DNA of 64,000 bases from Siphonodentalium dalli (GCA_032622095.1 CP136063.1:38476106-38540105), one strand, 5' to 3'; positions 21,727 through 32,629 are shown, numbered from the stretch's first letter. Made by a program: numbers and translations. The notes: generated from the sequence alone by a model not told the origin.

Positions 21727-22221
21727 GCGACAAGCTTTCTACACACACCGTTACTTCAATAATAATAATATATACACAAGTATTGGAAAGCTAGTCTAGC
21801 AGCCAAGTACCGGATTTTGATCTAACCCAAAGTTCTCTGTTAAAGTTGTTTTCTCGGCTAATAATTCGTTAGTAGGATCACGGCAACTATTTTCCGACTG
21901 ATGTGCTCTTATAAACCTTGTGGAAATTTAAATATTCAAGATTGCAACAACCTACCCAAAAACGACATATGGCCATATGGGTGTGATCATGTTTTATTCA
22001 GAACCAGAAGTTGGAAATAACATTAGAACGTTCGTTTATGTGCATATGTACACACCAGATCACAGGAATGTTAACATCTTACTTTCATGGGATTATACAC
22101 AATGACCATCATACAATCTACACTTTCATGTTACGAAAATATACACTTTCGGAAAATGACTCAATGGTGACACCCAATATGATACCTGTCACGTGTTCCC
22201 ATGTACATGTAGAATAAAAAT

Positions 22222-22428
22222 ATGTCAAATATTTCGAAATGCTTATTCAAATTTCGTTACAAAGAAGCTTGCAATAGCAACGAGAAGTGCACTGAAAATG
22301 CCGGTGTGGCACTCCATCTAGACACCATTGAAGTGATGGTTGCTCCTTTCTTCGCAGCTGGATACACTCACTGGGAGGATCTATTCACGGAAATGTGGTG
22401 CTCTCCCGAGCAATATTTACGATCTTAG
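22222..22428 (+). other. Small conserved-looking frame, copy 2
   Basis: 68-codon duplicate of 17348-17554 with mostly replacement differences (for example E to V, K to T, Y to S), consistent with neutral decay. Confidence 0.25.
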
Positions 22429-22692
22429 CGAGCTAATATACCGGTGTTCTGTCACATTTTGCTCATTGTGCGAAAGAGATGACATGCGTGGGTAATAAAC
22501 ACGCATTTTAGTAATGTTGGATGAATGTATACGGGATTGACGCGGCAAAGAAGGTGAGTAATATATGTTGTAATATTATGCCACTATATTGGTATACTGC
22601 CAGTAATATAAATAACTTACTCGATATTTTGCGTTTTTTTGCCTGTTCCTCAATACATTCCTGAAGTCAATGCAACATGAAAATATCATTAA

Positions 22693-23179
22693 AGGTGGAT
22701 TATCTCTTTGTAAACATGTATTATATAGTTACCGGGGTATAAAATATTAGATCTGAATCGAAGACTCATGTCCGGAAATGCTTCTATCGATTAATATTAA
22801 TTTTATTTCGAATATTTTCTGGTCCAAAAAGGTGTGTTTGTTCAGCTAACGAACAATATTGGTTACTGTTAACAGAGACCAGAAATTATATTGTGCAATT
22901 TTGTCACAAATAAACGTTAATTATACTCATTATCGCTTATATCTGTGGAACAAAACAGTACAAACAACCAATCTGTGATATTTGACATTCGTTACGTAGC
23001 CGTAGGAACAGCCCAGTGCTCTATATCGCAATACGGTCTCATCCGAATGGTCGGTTCTAAAAATAGTAACATAAATGGGCCCGATTTAATATTCGAAATA
23101 AAATCAATATTAATTGATCTATTATTTTATACCCACGCAACTATATTTAAAATTTGTTATTTAAAGAGATAATCCATCT
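22693..23179 (+). mobile_element. TTAA element with internal deletion in right arm
   Basis: 487 bp between TTAA at 22689-22692 and 23180-23183. About 50 bp of the right arm (after TTAATTGATC) are missing. It joins the zinc-finger duplication block to the decayed 3' end of the next zinc-finger gene. Confidence 0.9.
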
Positions 23180-23183
23180 TTAA

Positions 23184-23397
23184 CTGAGTAAACTTTTTCT
23201 TACATACGTCGCATTGATACGGGCGATCACCAATGTGGAATCTCTCATGTTGAGTCAGATAACCGGAGTTTGTGAACGATTTCTCACATACATCGCACTA
23301 AATGGTCGATCACCTATATGTGGATTCTCTTGAGCACAATCAGATACTCAGAACGTGCGAATAACTTCTTACAGACATCACACTTGTGTGGGCGGTC
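23184..23397 (-). pseudogene. Decayed fingers beyond the stop of the 567-residue zinc-finger ORF
   Basis: Minus-strand sequence directly after the stop at 23398 still reads DRPHKCDVCKKLFARSEYL and then two more recognisable finger remnants with frame breaks. The stop itself stands where the linker glycine codon should be (HT-stop-DRP), one base change from GGA. Thus the ancestral array was at least two or three fingers longer; the end is cut by the TTAA element. Confidence 0.75.
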
Positions 23398-25101
23398 TCA
23401 TGTGTGAATTAGTTTGTGTCTCACCAGTTTACTTGATCCTGTGAATGATTTCGGACATATATTACACCGATATGGCCGGTCACCAGTGTGAATTCTCTTA
23501 TGTTCAGTCAGATGTCCAGAACGAGCGAACGATTTCTCACATATATCACACTTGTGTGAGCTGTCACCAGTATGGATTATCATATGTCGCGTCAGATGTC
23601 CAGAACGAGCGAACGATTTCTCACATATATCACACTTGTGTGCGCTATCACCTGTATGGATTAGCCGATGTCGAAGCAGATGACTTGAGTGAGTGAACGA
23701 TTTCTCACATATATCACACTTGTGTGGGCCACCACCTGCATGGATTGTCTTATGTCGCGTCAGAGTACTTGATTGACTGAACGATTTCTGACATATATCG
23801 CACTGATATGGCAGGTCACCTGTGTGGATTCTCTTATGTTCAGTCAGATGTCCAGAACGAGCGAACGATTTCTCACATATATCACACTTGTGTGCGCTAT
23901 CACCTGTATGGATTAGCCGATGTCGAATCAGATGACTTGAGTGAGTGAACGATTTCTCACATATATCACACTTGTGTGGGCCACCACCTGCATGGATTGT
24001 CTTATGTCGCGTCAGAGTACTTGATTGACTGAACGATTTCTGACATATATCGCACTGATATGGCAGGTCACCTGTGTGTATTCTCTTGTGCCCCGATAGA
24101 TTACTCGAGTCGGCGAACGATTTCTCACATATATCGCACTGGTATGGCCGGTCGCCTATATGGACATTCCTATGTTGTGTCAGAGTACGTGACCGCGCGA
24201 ACGATTTCTGACATATATCGCACTGATACGGACGATCACCTGAGTGGATTATCATATGTTGTGTCAGTGTACTTGACTGAGCGAACGATTTCTGACATAT
24301 ATCGCATTGATGCGGACGGTCACCTGAGTGCTTTCTCTTATGTACAGTCAGATCTCCAGATTGTGCGAATACTTTTCTGCATATATCACACTTATGCGAG
24401 CTATCGCCTGTATGGATTATCATATGTTGCTTCAGATAATTTGACCGAGCGAAATATTTCTCACATATATCACACTGATACAAGCGATCATCTGTGTGGA
24501 TTTTCTTATGTTTCGTCAGATAACTTGATTGACTGAACGATTTCTGACATATATCGCACTGATACGGACGATCACCTGTGTGGATTCTCTTATGTTCAGT
24601 CAGATGTCCAGATTTTGTGAACACTTTCCCACATATATCACACTTGTATGGGCCATCACCTGTATGGATTATCCTATGTTGCGTCAGATAACTTGATTGA
24701 CTGAACGATTTCTCACATATATCGCACTGATATGGCCGGTCGCCTATGTGGACATTCCTATGTTGTGTCAGAGTACTTGAATGAGTGAAGGATTTCTCAC
24801 ATATATCACACTGATATGGCCGGTCACCTGTATGGATTATCTTATGTCTGGTCAGATGTCTAGAGCATATGAATACTTTCCCACAAATATCACACTCAAA
24901 TTGTGAGTGGTCATTTGTGTGTATAACTTTGTGTTCCGCCTGGGTGCTTGATTTTTCGCAGATATCGCTTTGGAAACGTTGATCACCAGCGTGGATTATA
25001 TTTATATGTGCAGTCATATTTCCACAAAATAAACTATCCCATCTAATACATGTATGTGGATTCAGATATTGTAATAGGCCTATCTGAATATTTTCCTGCA
25101 T
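23398..25101 (-). CDS. C2H2 zinc-finger protein, 18 canonical fingers
   Basis: 567 codons. A short N-terminus (MQENIQIGLLQYLNPHTCIR...) and one degenerate finger (SDICEKSSTQAEHKVIH) precede 18 canonical C2H2 fingers, joined by TGDRPY, TGDSSH, AGGGPH and similar linkers. Fingers 12-14 and 15-17 (after the degenerate first) are an almost identical three-finger repeat of 252 bp, showing recent internal unequal duplication. The protein is presumably a nuclear DNA-binding factor; no repression or activation domain is visible. The start used is the first ATG of the frame, shared with the pseudogene copy at position 512. The C-terminus is probably truncated by a nonsense change in a linker. Single-exon coding is plausible but unproven. 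Confidence 0.88.
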   Translation of the reverse strand: MQENIQIGLLQYLNPHTCIRWDSLFCGNMTAHINIIHAGDQRFQSDICEKSSTQAEHKVIHTNDHSQFECDICGKVFICSRHLTRHKIIHTGDRPYQCDICEKSFTHSSTLTQHRNVHIGDRPYQCDICEKSFSQSSYLTQHRIIHTGDGPYKCDICGKVFTKSGHLTEHKRIHTGDRPYQCDICQKSFSQSSYLTKHKKIHTDDRLYQCDICEKYFARSNYLKQHMIIHTGDSSHKCDICRKVFAQSGDLTVHKRKHSGDRPHQCDICQKSFAQSSTLTQHMIIHSGDRPYQCDICQKSFARSRTLTQHRNVHIGDRPYQCDICEKSFADSSNLSGHKRIHTGDLPYQCDICQKSFSQSSTLTRHKTIHAGGGPHKCDICEKSFTHSSHLIRHRLIHTGDSAHKCDICEKSFARSGHLTEHKRIHTGDLPYQCDICQKSFSQSSTLTRHKTIHAGGGPHKCDICEKSFTHSSHLLRHRLIHTGDSAHKCDICEKSFARSGHLTRHMIIHTGDSSHKCDICEKSFARSGHLTEHKRIHTGDRPYRCNICPKSFTGSSKLVRHKLIHT

Positions 25102-25340
25102 CCATATTGCTCTGTTTTATATTCGACACTGTAGCATCGAGGGTAAAAAGAAATTTCATTGGCCAATAAAAAGGACGATCTACCTTTGTTACGCAGATGC
25201 AAAATAAATCCGTTGCACTAACTTATAGTCTACAACACATATTTACTTTGTTTCTCGGAAGTAAAATTTAAAATCTGGTTTTGTAGAATGGAGATATGTA
25301 TTGGGCGATAGAAGCCCAACAGCCAAGTATTGTGTTATCG

Positions 25341-26311
25341 AATGCCGGCTGATACGGACCCTGGCTCTTACGGACCCTGGCTCATACGGACCCTGGCTTT
25401 TACGGACCACCGGCTGATACGGACCCTGGCTTATACGGACCCTCGGCTTATACGGACCCTGGCTTATACGGACCTCAATTAAAGTATACAATTTTATTTT
25501 TTATGTTTATTTAAATAAAATCAAAATACTGACAACATACATACTGAGATAACAAAAAAAACCTGATGATAACAAAAATGGAACAACGTTACATAAGACG
25601 AACATTATCTAAATTGGGACGTACAGCTTGGCGGCTTATTTCAGTAGTTTGCTGGCAGTTATCCTCATCAACGAGTAGTAGCTGTTATGCTCTCAAGTAG
25701 AACATTCAGGTTCAATGCAGGCATTGTGGAATTATGCTAGTTAAAAATAAATCAGTTGAATATATACCAGTTGTGTTTTTACTAACATGTTTTCATAACA
25801 AATCAAACTCAGTGGATTCATCCTGATCACCATTCACTGACCATTTATCACCGCGTGTCTGTTTATACAACGCCATAAAGGGATCACACGCGCGTGTTTA
25901 TACAACGGCGAAGAGATTAATTAACACGATTTAATAAATGCTTTTTCAAGTCAGAACATCACATAAATTCTCAATTAATACAGATATATGTGTGAAAAGA
26001 CAATCATAATTATATATTAAATTCATAAATATAAGTTTGAAAAAAATCGGTTAAATTCATAAATATAAGTTTGAAAATCACCAAAAAAAAATCACCGAAA
26101 TTCTCAATTAATACAGATATACGTGTGAAAAGACAATCATAATTATATATTAAATTCATAGATATAAGCTTGAAAATTGCATATTTTAATTGAGGTCCGT
26201 ATCAGCCGGGGTCCGTATAAGCCAGGGTCCGTATCAGCCGGTGGTCCGTAAAAGCCAGGGTCCGTAAGATCTAGGGTCCGTAAGAGCCAGGGACCGTATA
26301 AGCCGCATACC
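25341..26311. mobile_element. Foldback-like element, copy B, uninterrupted
   Basis: 971 bp between perfect 9-bp direct repeats GTGTTATCG (25332-25340 and 26312-26320). Arms 25345-25484 and 26184-26305 are inverted tandem arrays of TACGGACCCTGGCT-type units; the interior is AT-rich with two 130-bp repeats and no transposase. Non-autonomous; mobilised in trans if at all. Confidence 0.82.
25759..25762. other. Empty target site of the Ty3/Gypsy element
   Basis: Reads CAGTTG-AATA-TATACCAG, with a single AATA, exactly the pre-insertion state of the site occupied in copy A (1177-11425). Confidence 0.92.
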
Positions 26312-27436
26312 GTGTTATCGGGGTAAAGTTGCAAAACAGAGTTCAACTCCTGGCTGTGCGATGTGGGAAAGCTGCCGGCACGTGTATTAAATCAAACATT
26401 TTGTATTGAATTTTTTTGCCAGTTACAATTCATTCTGGCTTGATCTAGGCTATTTTCAAATGAATATGGACAGTTCAGTTTCTCACAATGGTTCAAAAAT
26501 GAGTTATAAACTACAAACATATCAAATAAATGCGACATTTCTTCGCATTACGTGTGCAGGCATCTGTAAATCATGGGTAGGGGACTTTGCATGGAGCTTC
26601 AAGTTGTGTCTGGGTATGTAATTTGGGTAAATCGGCGGCTAACATACCAGCGCAACATAACGTTGTCAACGTGATCGAGGGTGCTTATCTGGCATCATCC
26701 AAAAACACTCGTCGCCATACACGTTATATGTTATGAACAACGCCTTATAATATGAACAAAGGCTCTGATATTTACGACTGTATGTTATCCGGTCATTATT
26801 CCTTGCCGTTTATTCTTGCGCAAGTAGGCTGATCACCACTATTGAAGATCCCCCGAGTACTGCCGACCAGGTTCGGGGGATCTTCAAAATCGGGGATCCA
26901 GCTCCGTGAAGTAATGTTTTATGTTGTGTGTGAGTGTGTGATTTATTTAAGAAATAAATACACGGTGTATCGGTGTGTATGGTCAAGTTGTACCACACAA
27001 AACTGATTGTAGGACGACGCGTAGCAACAAAATACTGTGTTTTTTCGGTCTCAGATGAGAAAACAGTTCGTGGTGTAATTCTTATTGGGCGTAATCGATT
27101 TCTTTCCACGGAGTACTCCTGGTAATTTGTTTGCGTAAAAACTCGTTGTGATTGGCTAAAATAGGATGTGTTTTCAGTGGAGCCCGTGCCTTTCATTTAA
27201 ATTTTACAGGAAACACGATTGCGGTCATTTCTGTGTTGGATTTTGTTGGGACAACATGAATATGGTTATCGACTATGGACCATTTTCCTTACACAAAGCG
27301 ATCTAAATGATCTAGTTTACTAAACTAATCTTATTTCCCTTCTGGTGAACAAACGCTTTCATTTTCAACTTGATTCCGAAATATCGAATATGATCGAGAT
27401 ACGAATCGACGATTGCACAGCCCGGCCCCATGGAAA
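26312..27436. other. Right part of duplication B, no gene
   Basis: Matches 12234-13472. A 71-codon plus frame (26406-26621) is shared with 12327-12542, but both are within the duplication and neither shows a domain. One palindrome arm at 26949-27015 survives; 117 bp corresponding to 12946-13062 are absent. Confidence 0.6.
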
Positions 27437-28333
27437 ATACGATTTTACCGATTTATTTTGTCATTTAATATACTTATTAAGTAACTTCCTGTGGTCGAAA
27501 CATATATCAATATACCATAACATCATCTGGACCATATTCATTGGCAACCAAACTACTTTCAAGCGACAAATCACTAGAAAATTCGCAAGATTGTCAAGAT
27601 TCAAAGTGTTACGGGTGCGGGTGTACTCCGTTGATGTCCCGTTTGCGCGGAGTTAGAAAAGACGGGGAAAGGTCGCGTGCGGCGATCTGAATAAACCGAT
27701 TTGTTTCGTGGTACAATTGGAAAAAGTAGAATTGTACCACAAAACTGGAACGAGATAGCCATGGTAACTCGGGCCACTGGCCAATCAGGACATGGCTTTT
27801 AAGCATAGTTAGGCAGGGTCGTATTACAAAATATATTATGATGGCGAATTAACAATTAATTAATTATCTATTAAATAGATCGATAATTAAGGAGGTGGAA
27901 AAGTAGAGATAAAATGTAGAGTAGAGGGGGGGGGGACACCAATAGATGTGAGCTAAAAAGCTTTTTGTACCAGAAAAGTGACTTTGAAACAGAATTATGG
28001 CATTGTTTTGGCATTCAAATGTGAAAAACTATAACTTCAACATAAAGCCGGGCGCACAAGTCGGAACATTTTTGTCCAACATTGTTGTAAGCGTCCACAC
28101 ACGCTACAACAAAATGACACAACAAATGTTATACAACAATGTTGTGACTGCACACGGCGAATTAGTTGTACAACAAGTCACGTGATAAAACGTCATCAAG
28201 TCACGTGATAAAACGTCATCAAGTCACGTGTTGGCTGCATACTAATTTTTCTCCCCCAAGTTGATAGATGCGGAAAGCATGCACCAGGCTCGATTTTCCC
28301 ACGAATCCCTACCCTGGGCCTGGCTAACGCACG

Positions 28334-28367
<34 letters not shown>

Positions 28368-28520
28368 TGAACGGATTTTGATCAATTTAGTACTTTTTCA
28401 TAGGATAGGTTATATGGAGTTATCATTATTAAACCTCCAGGCCATATATAATTTGGTTATTTTGTACCTCCTGTGTTATTGGGGAGGGGATATCAGGAGT
28501 TATTATTATATCCCCTTTAT
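27437..28520. other. Non-coding stretch with simple repeats
   Basis: Contains a GTGGTACAATT/AATTGTACCAC hairpin (about 27709-27741), a G run near 27930, two and a half copies of a 22-bp CAAGTCACGTGATAAAACG repeat (28176-28231), and a (TA)n tract at about 28334-28364. From 28044 (AAGCCGGGCGCACAAGTC) it resembles a transposon end inverse to 30639. No gene seen. Confidence 0.5.
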
Positions 28521-28524
28521 TAAA

Positions 28525-29043
28525 GGTGGATTATCTCTTTGTAAACATGTATTATATAGTTACCGGGGTATAAAATATTAGATTTGAATCGAAGACTCCT
28601 GTTCGGAAATGCTTCTGTCGATTAATATTAATTTTATTTCGAATATTTTCTGGTCTAAAAAGGTGTGTTTGTTCAGCTAACGAACAATAGTGGTTACTGT
28701 TAACAGAGACCAGAAATTATATTGTGCAATTTTGTCACAAATAAACGTTAATTATACACATTATCGCTTATATATGTGGAACAAAACAATACAAACAACC
28801 AATCTGTGACATTCGACATTCAATGCGTAGCCATTCGAACAGCCCAGTGCTCTATATCGCAATACGGTCTCATCCGAATGGTCGGTTCTAAAAATAGTAA
28901 CATAAACGGGCCCGATTTAACATTCGAAATAAAATCAATATTAATTGATAGAAGCTTTTCCGGACATAGGTCTTCAGTTCATATCTATTATTTTATACAC
29001 ACGCAACTATTTAAAATTTGTTATTTAAAGAGATAATCCATCT
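28525..29043 (+). mobile_element. TTAA element, complete reference copy
   Basis: 519 bp between TTAA at 28521-28524 and 29044-29047. Termini AGGTGGATTATCTCTTT and, inverted, AGATGGATTATCTCTTT. The first and last roughly 165 bp form imperfect inverted arms that share TTTATTTCGAATATT and TCCGGAAA. An 86-codon frame lies at 28776-29036 (MEQNNTNNQSVTFDIQC...), ending in the terminal repeat. TTAA targeting is typical of piggyBac-like elements, but the termini do not begin with the usual CC, so the family is not assigned. Confidence 0.92.
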
Positions 29044-29047
29044 TTAA

Positions 29048-30650
29048 ATTATATGGAGTGGTGGGTGAGGGCATAATATACGCCAAACAAGGACCTGTTT
29101 TTTGTTTTATTTGGACAGAGTTACTCTTACAAGTGTTTATAAATAAATCGCATGTCCTGTCATTATTAATGGGAATTTTGGAAGGAGCGTGTACGTCGTG
29201 GACCTTGATTTCGAACCTTTGTTCATATTAATTTTTTTTTAATCGGCACAGGCTTTGAACAATGATACATGACCGAGCGGAACAGGTTATTAGGTTCAAA
29301 ATATGATGTGATTGTATTTACCAGCCGCTTAAGCGATAGCCAACTTCTGTGTTGAATATATTGTTATTTTCACTTCTATGTCTTGGTGAATTAACTTCCT
29401 ATTCAAGGGAATGACACACCCACATCTTGAAAATTGTACAGGTCTGGGTGAATCAACAATAAGTGGGATCACTGAGTTGTGGCGATATTGGATTCATCCA
29501 GCTCTGATCCATGGTTTCAGAGATTCATCCAACTCCGGTTGTGTGGCTCTATATTGCTCAGGTCAACGTTCTTGAGCAGCATTTCCATATGTGAAAGTCA
29601 TGAATAATTCATTACTTCCACACAGAGAATACCACTACAGAACCCCCGACCCATAGTTCCAAAACCATGGAACCGGGCATGGTAGGTCCAATATGGACAT
29701 GACTCGCATGATGCAGAGACAGCCAGATAGGGCATATTGATCGACAATAGCCCGATCTAGTACTGGCCCCACCAATCGGGCAATACTCGACTGAATGGTC
29801 TTCCACAGCCATAACGGTTGCATAACAGATGTTTCGCTCTTTAAACTATTTGCTAATGTTATTTGAACTTATTTTTCAATTGTATAATTTAACTATACAT
29901 TTTCACGGTAAACATACATCAATTCTACGTGTAAATAGGAACCGGCAAATAATTTATAGTCAAGTTTGGCTATTATTATTATAGATAAATCGGTGCCGGT
30001 GGTTCAAATTCAAACAATTTTAATTTTCAGACCTGTACAAGCGGTAGACAGTGTAGTTTGTGCAAATTACTATATTGTCAAGACATGGGAAGTTAAACCC
30101 CACTGGATAGAAAATGTATTCACCAAGACCTACATTATGCAGTAGTCAGTGCAATAGGCCCTACTAGAGAACTGAAGTCTGGACCTGTGAGTGTGAACAA
30201 AGAACAGGAGAATCATTCTCACTCTCAGAAATTACAGAATGCCATGTGCTGGTGAATAAAATAAAATCACATTTCGAACCCATGAACCACTCCGCTCGGT
30301 CAAACTATATCGTTTCTCAATGTCTGCGCCTATTTTGTTCAAAAGCATGCTTCAGTTTTCAATGTTAGTTCAAAATATCGACTGTAATAAATTTCGAGGT
30401 GGGAGCCGCCATGTTTCTTTTCACCTTGATATTTGACGCTGTACGTCATAGACTAAAAATAGAACGTTGTCCATCCATTGGCTACAACAAGCAACAAAAT
30501 AAAAATAATTTGATCGTTCCCAACAATGTTGCACAACAAAAAAATGTTGCATGCAACAAAAAATGCGGTACCACACACGTCGCAACAATGTTACATAACA
30601 ATGTTGTGCAACATTGTTGCGACGTGTGCGGTGGGCTTAAGTGACATACC
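29048..30650. other. Old transposon debris with inverted segments
   Basis: Segments about 29240-29330 and 30240-30345 are diverged inverted repeats sharing GACCGAGCGGA. At 30574-30592 and 30610-30628 lies a perfect 19-bp hairpin, CACACGTCGCAACAATGTT. ACAATGTTG motifs are frequent. Short frames here (29612-29823 minus, 30399-30644 plus) are not supported. Confidence 0.5.
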
Positions 30651-30652
30651 AT

Positions 30653-30916
30653 TAAAGGTGGTAGCGGGGCAATGTTGCAAGAGCTATACTCGTCCTTGAC
30701 CTCGATAAATGGTATACTCGTAGGGCGCGCATCTATAATCTCAAATCGACTCCATTCCACCCGCATTTGCAATTTGACTTATATATCAAGATGTTCCACC
30801 TACTTTGGTGTTCTAGAAACCACCCGAAAAAGATCAGTTAATTAGTTGAATATAACGTGACTGCAAATTCTGAGGTGAAGGTCGAGTATAGCTCTTGGGA
30901 CATTACCCCTCTACCA
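30653..30916. mobile_element. Small inverted-repeat element abutting a TTAA element
   Basis: Begins GGTAGCGGGGCAATGTTGCA and ends in the inverse GGTAGAGGGGTAATGTCCCA; the similarity runs about 45 bp inward (AGAGCTATACTCG). Both sides show TACCATTAAAGGTGG, so it shares a boundary with the adjoining TTAA element. About 260 bp, non-coding. Confidence 0.6.
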
Positions 30917-30920
30917 TTAA

Positions 30921-31440
30921 AGGTGGACTATCTCTTTGTAAACATGTATTATATAGTTACCGGGGTATAAAAATATTAGATTTGAATCTAAGACTCCTGT
31001 CCGGAAATGCTTCTATCGATTAATATTAATTTTATTTCGAATACTTTCTGGTCTAAAAAGGTGTGTTTGTTCAGCTAACGAACAACAGAGGTTACTGTTA
31101 ACAGAGACCAGAAATTATATTGTGCAATTTTGTCACAAATGAACGTTAATTATACTCATTATAGCTTATATCTGTGGAACAAAACTATACAAACAACCAA
31201 TCTGTGACATTTGACATTCGTTGCGTAGCCGTTGGAGCAGCCCAGTGCTCTATATCGCAAAAGGTCTCATCCGAATGGTCGGTTCTAAAAATAGTAACAT
31301 AAACGGGCCCGATATAATATTCGAAATAAAATCAATATTAATTGATAGAAGATTTTCCGGACATAGGTCTTCAGTTCATATCTATTATTTTATACCCACG
31401 CAACTATTTAAAATTTGCTATGTAAAGAGATAATCCATCT
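30921..31440 (+). mobile_element. TTAA element, complete
   Basis: 520 bp between TTAA at 30917-30920 and 31441-31444. The short frame is broken near 31260 (loss of bases in the ATACGGTCTC region), leaving 31221-31433 open. Confidence 0.9.
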
Positions 31441-31444
31441 TTAA

Positions 31445-32629
31445 GTTGTTGGAATTAATTTCATTGCTTGATTACCCACGATGTATGAAGTTTTGTGCTG
31501 TTTACAGATGAAAATGTTGATACTCTATTTTTAGATTTACTACTATAGTCGAAAGCGATATTACAAGATGTCGTATTATTACGCAAATCACATAAATAGA
31601 AAAAATACATGTTTCAGAATATTGTATCATTCTAAAATAGCCTATATAAAAACAAATTTATACATAGGAAAGTACCGTATTCCGACGAAATATGTTATAA
31701 CGAACCAAAGCCGGACGCTTTGGGTCGTATATAGGCTATATCTGATTTTGTGACGTCACCAATTATTAAGTAATACGACGCTGAAATTTTGATTTTTGGA
31801 AAGCACGAATGTCGCACATAGGATCGGTGGGCCTAAAGCATTATTGTCGTAATCGGCTGTCAAGAGGCCAACTCAAATCAGTCGATGTATAACATCATAT
31901 TTATATAAACGTCATAAATTTGCATTTCTAACGGGTATACTCCGGCACTCTATTGGATCAAATCATAAATAAACTAAAATAACCACGACAAAACGCTATA
32001 TATCTGTATCTCAAAGATTGATTTTCGAACTAGTGCACAGCAGTGTATCAATACTTCATGGTTATGTAGAGACTATACCACGCGAAAGGAAATAAGATAA
32101 TATGTAATTTGGATTTGATTGTTATCATAAGTCTGCATACTTACATGCATCTGATAATCCATATATATCCTATTTTCTTGAATAGAATGAAAACACATAC
32201 TTATGAACAAAGCAGAAGACACATTCAGTTCCAAGCGAATTCGGTCAATGGTGAAAGTAACACTATGACGTTTGTCGACTATCGTAGAAATTAACATGAC
32301 GACATGTTAGTTCCAGTTCCATGCACTCTCGACAACATATATAACTATTTATAATTACCCCACCAAACAAAAGTCTGCATGTGAATATTATTTTGTGGGA
32401 ATCTGTAAAGTGATTGTGACAAGAATTGTTTTAAACGCTACATGCTGAACCCCCGGCCTATGCGATTGTTTTAGCTTTGGTTCGTTTATTACGCTTGCGT
32501 ATGATCATATTATTTTTACGACGGACTCATTGCGAGAGTTCACTTCCGGTCAATTCTATTTTGGTGCACTGTAAGAAAACATTTTGGAGAAAATTAAGTT
32601 TAATAAAATTTAAATGTAAATTCATCGAG
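31445..32629. other. Unannotated AT-rich stretch
   Basis: No gene or clear element. Short frames at 31568, 32073 and 32109 look like chance. Confidence 0.45.

Larger units (their letters stand above)
20592..22692. repeat. Zinc-finger block duplication, copy 2 (partner 15733-17890)
   Basis: Carries the intact 8-finger gene. Its right end coincides exactly with the TTAA flanking an element at 22693, and sequence beyond that element is not the continuation seen in copy 1, so the junction was rearranged, not simply inserted into. Confidence 0.88.
24594..27436. repeat. Segmental duplication, copy B
   Basis: Homologous to 1-13472 without the Ty3/Gypsy element. Contains the 5' half of the intact 18-finger ORF, a Foldback-like element and flanking sequence. 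Confidence 0.93.

Noticed and set aside
23445-24536. Plus-strand frames rich in ISHIYHT
   Set aside because: Complement of the minus-strand zinc-finger array; periodicity reflects the 84-bp finger unit.
28525-29043. Assignment of the TTAA elements to canonical piggyBac
   Set aside because: TTAA flanks fit, but the termini begin AGRTGG rather than the usual CC-starting piggyBac end and no transposase is present; left unassigned.
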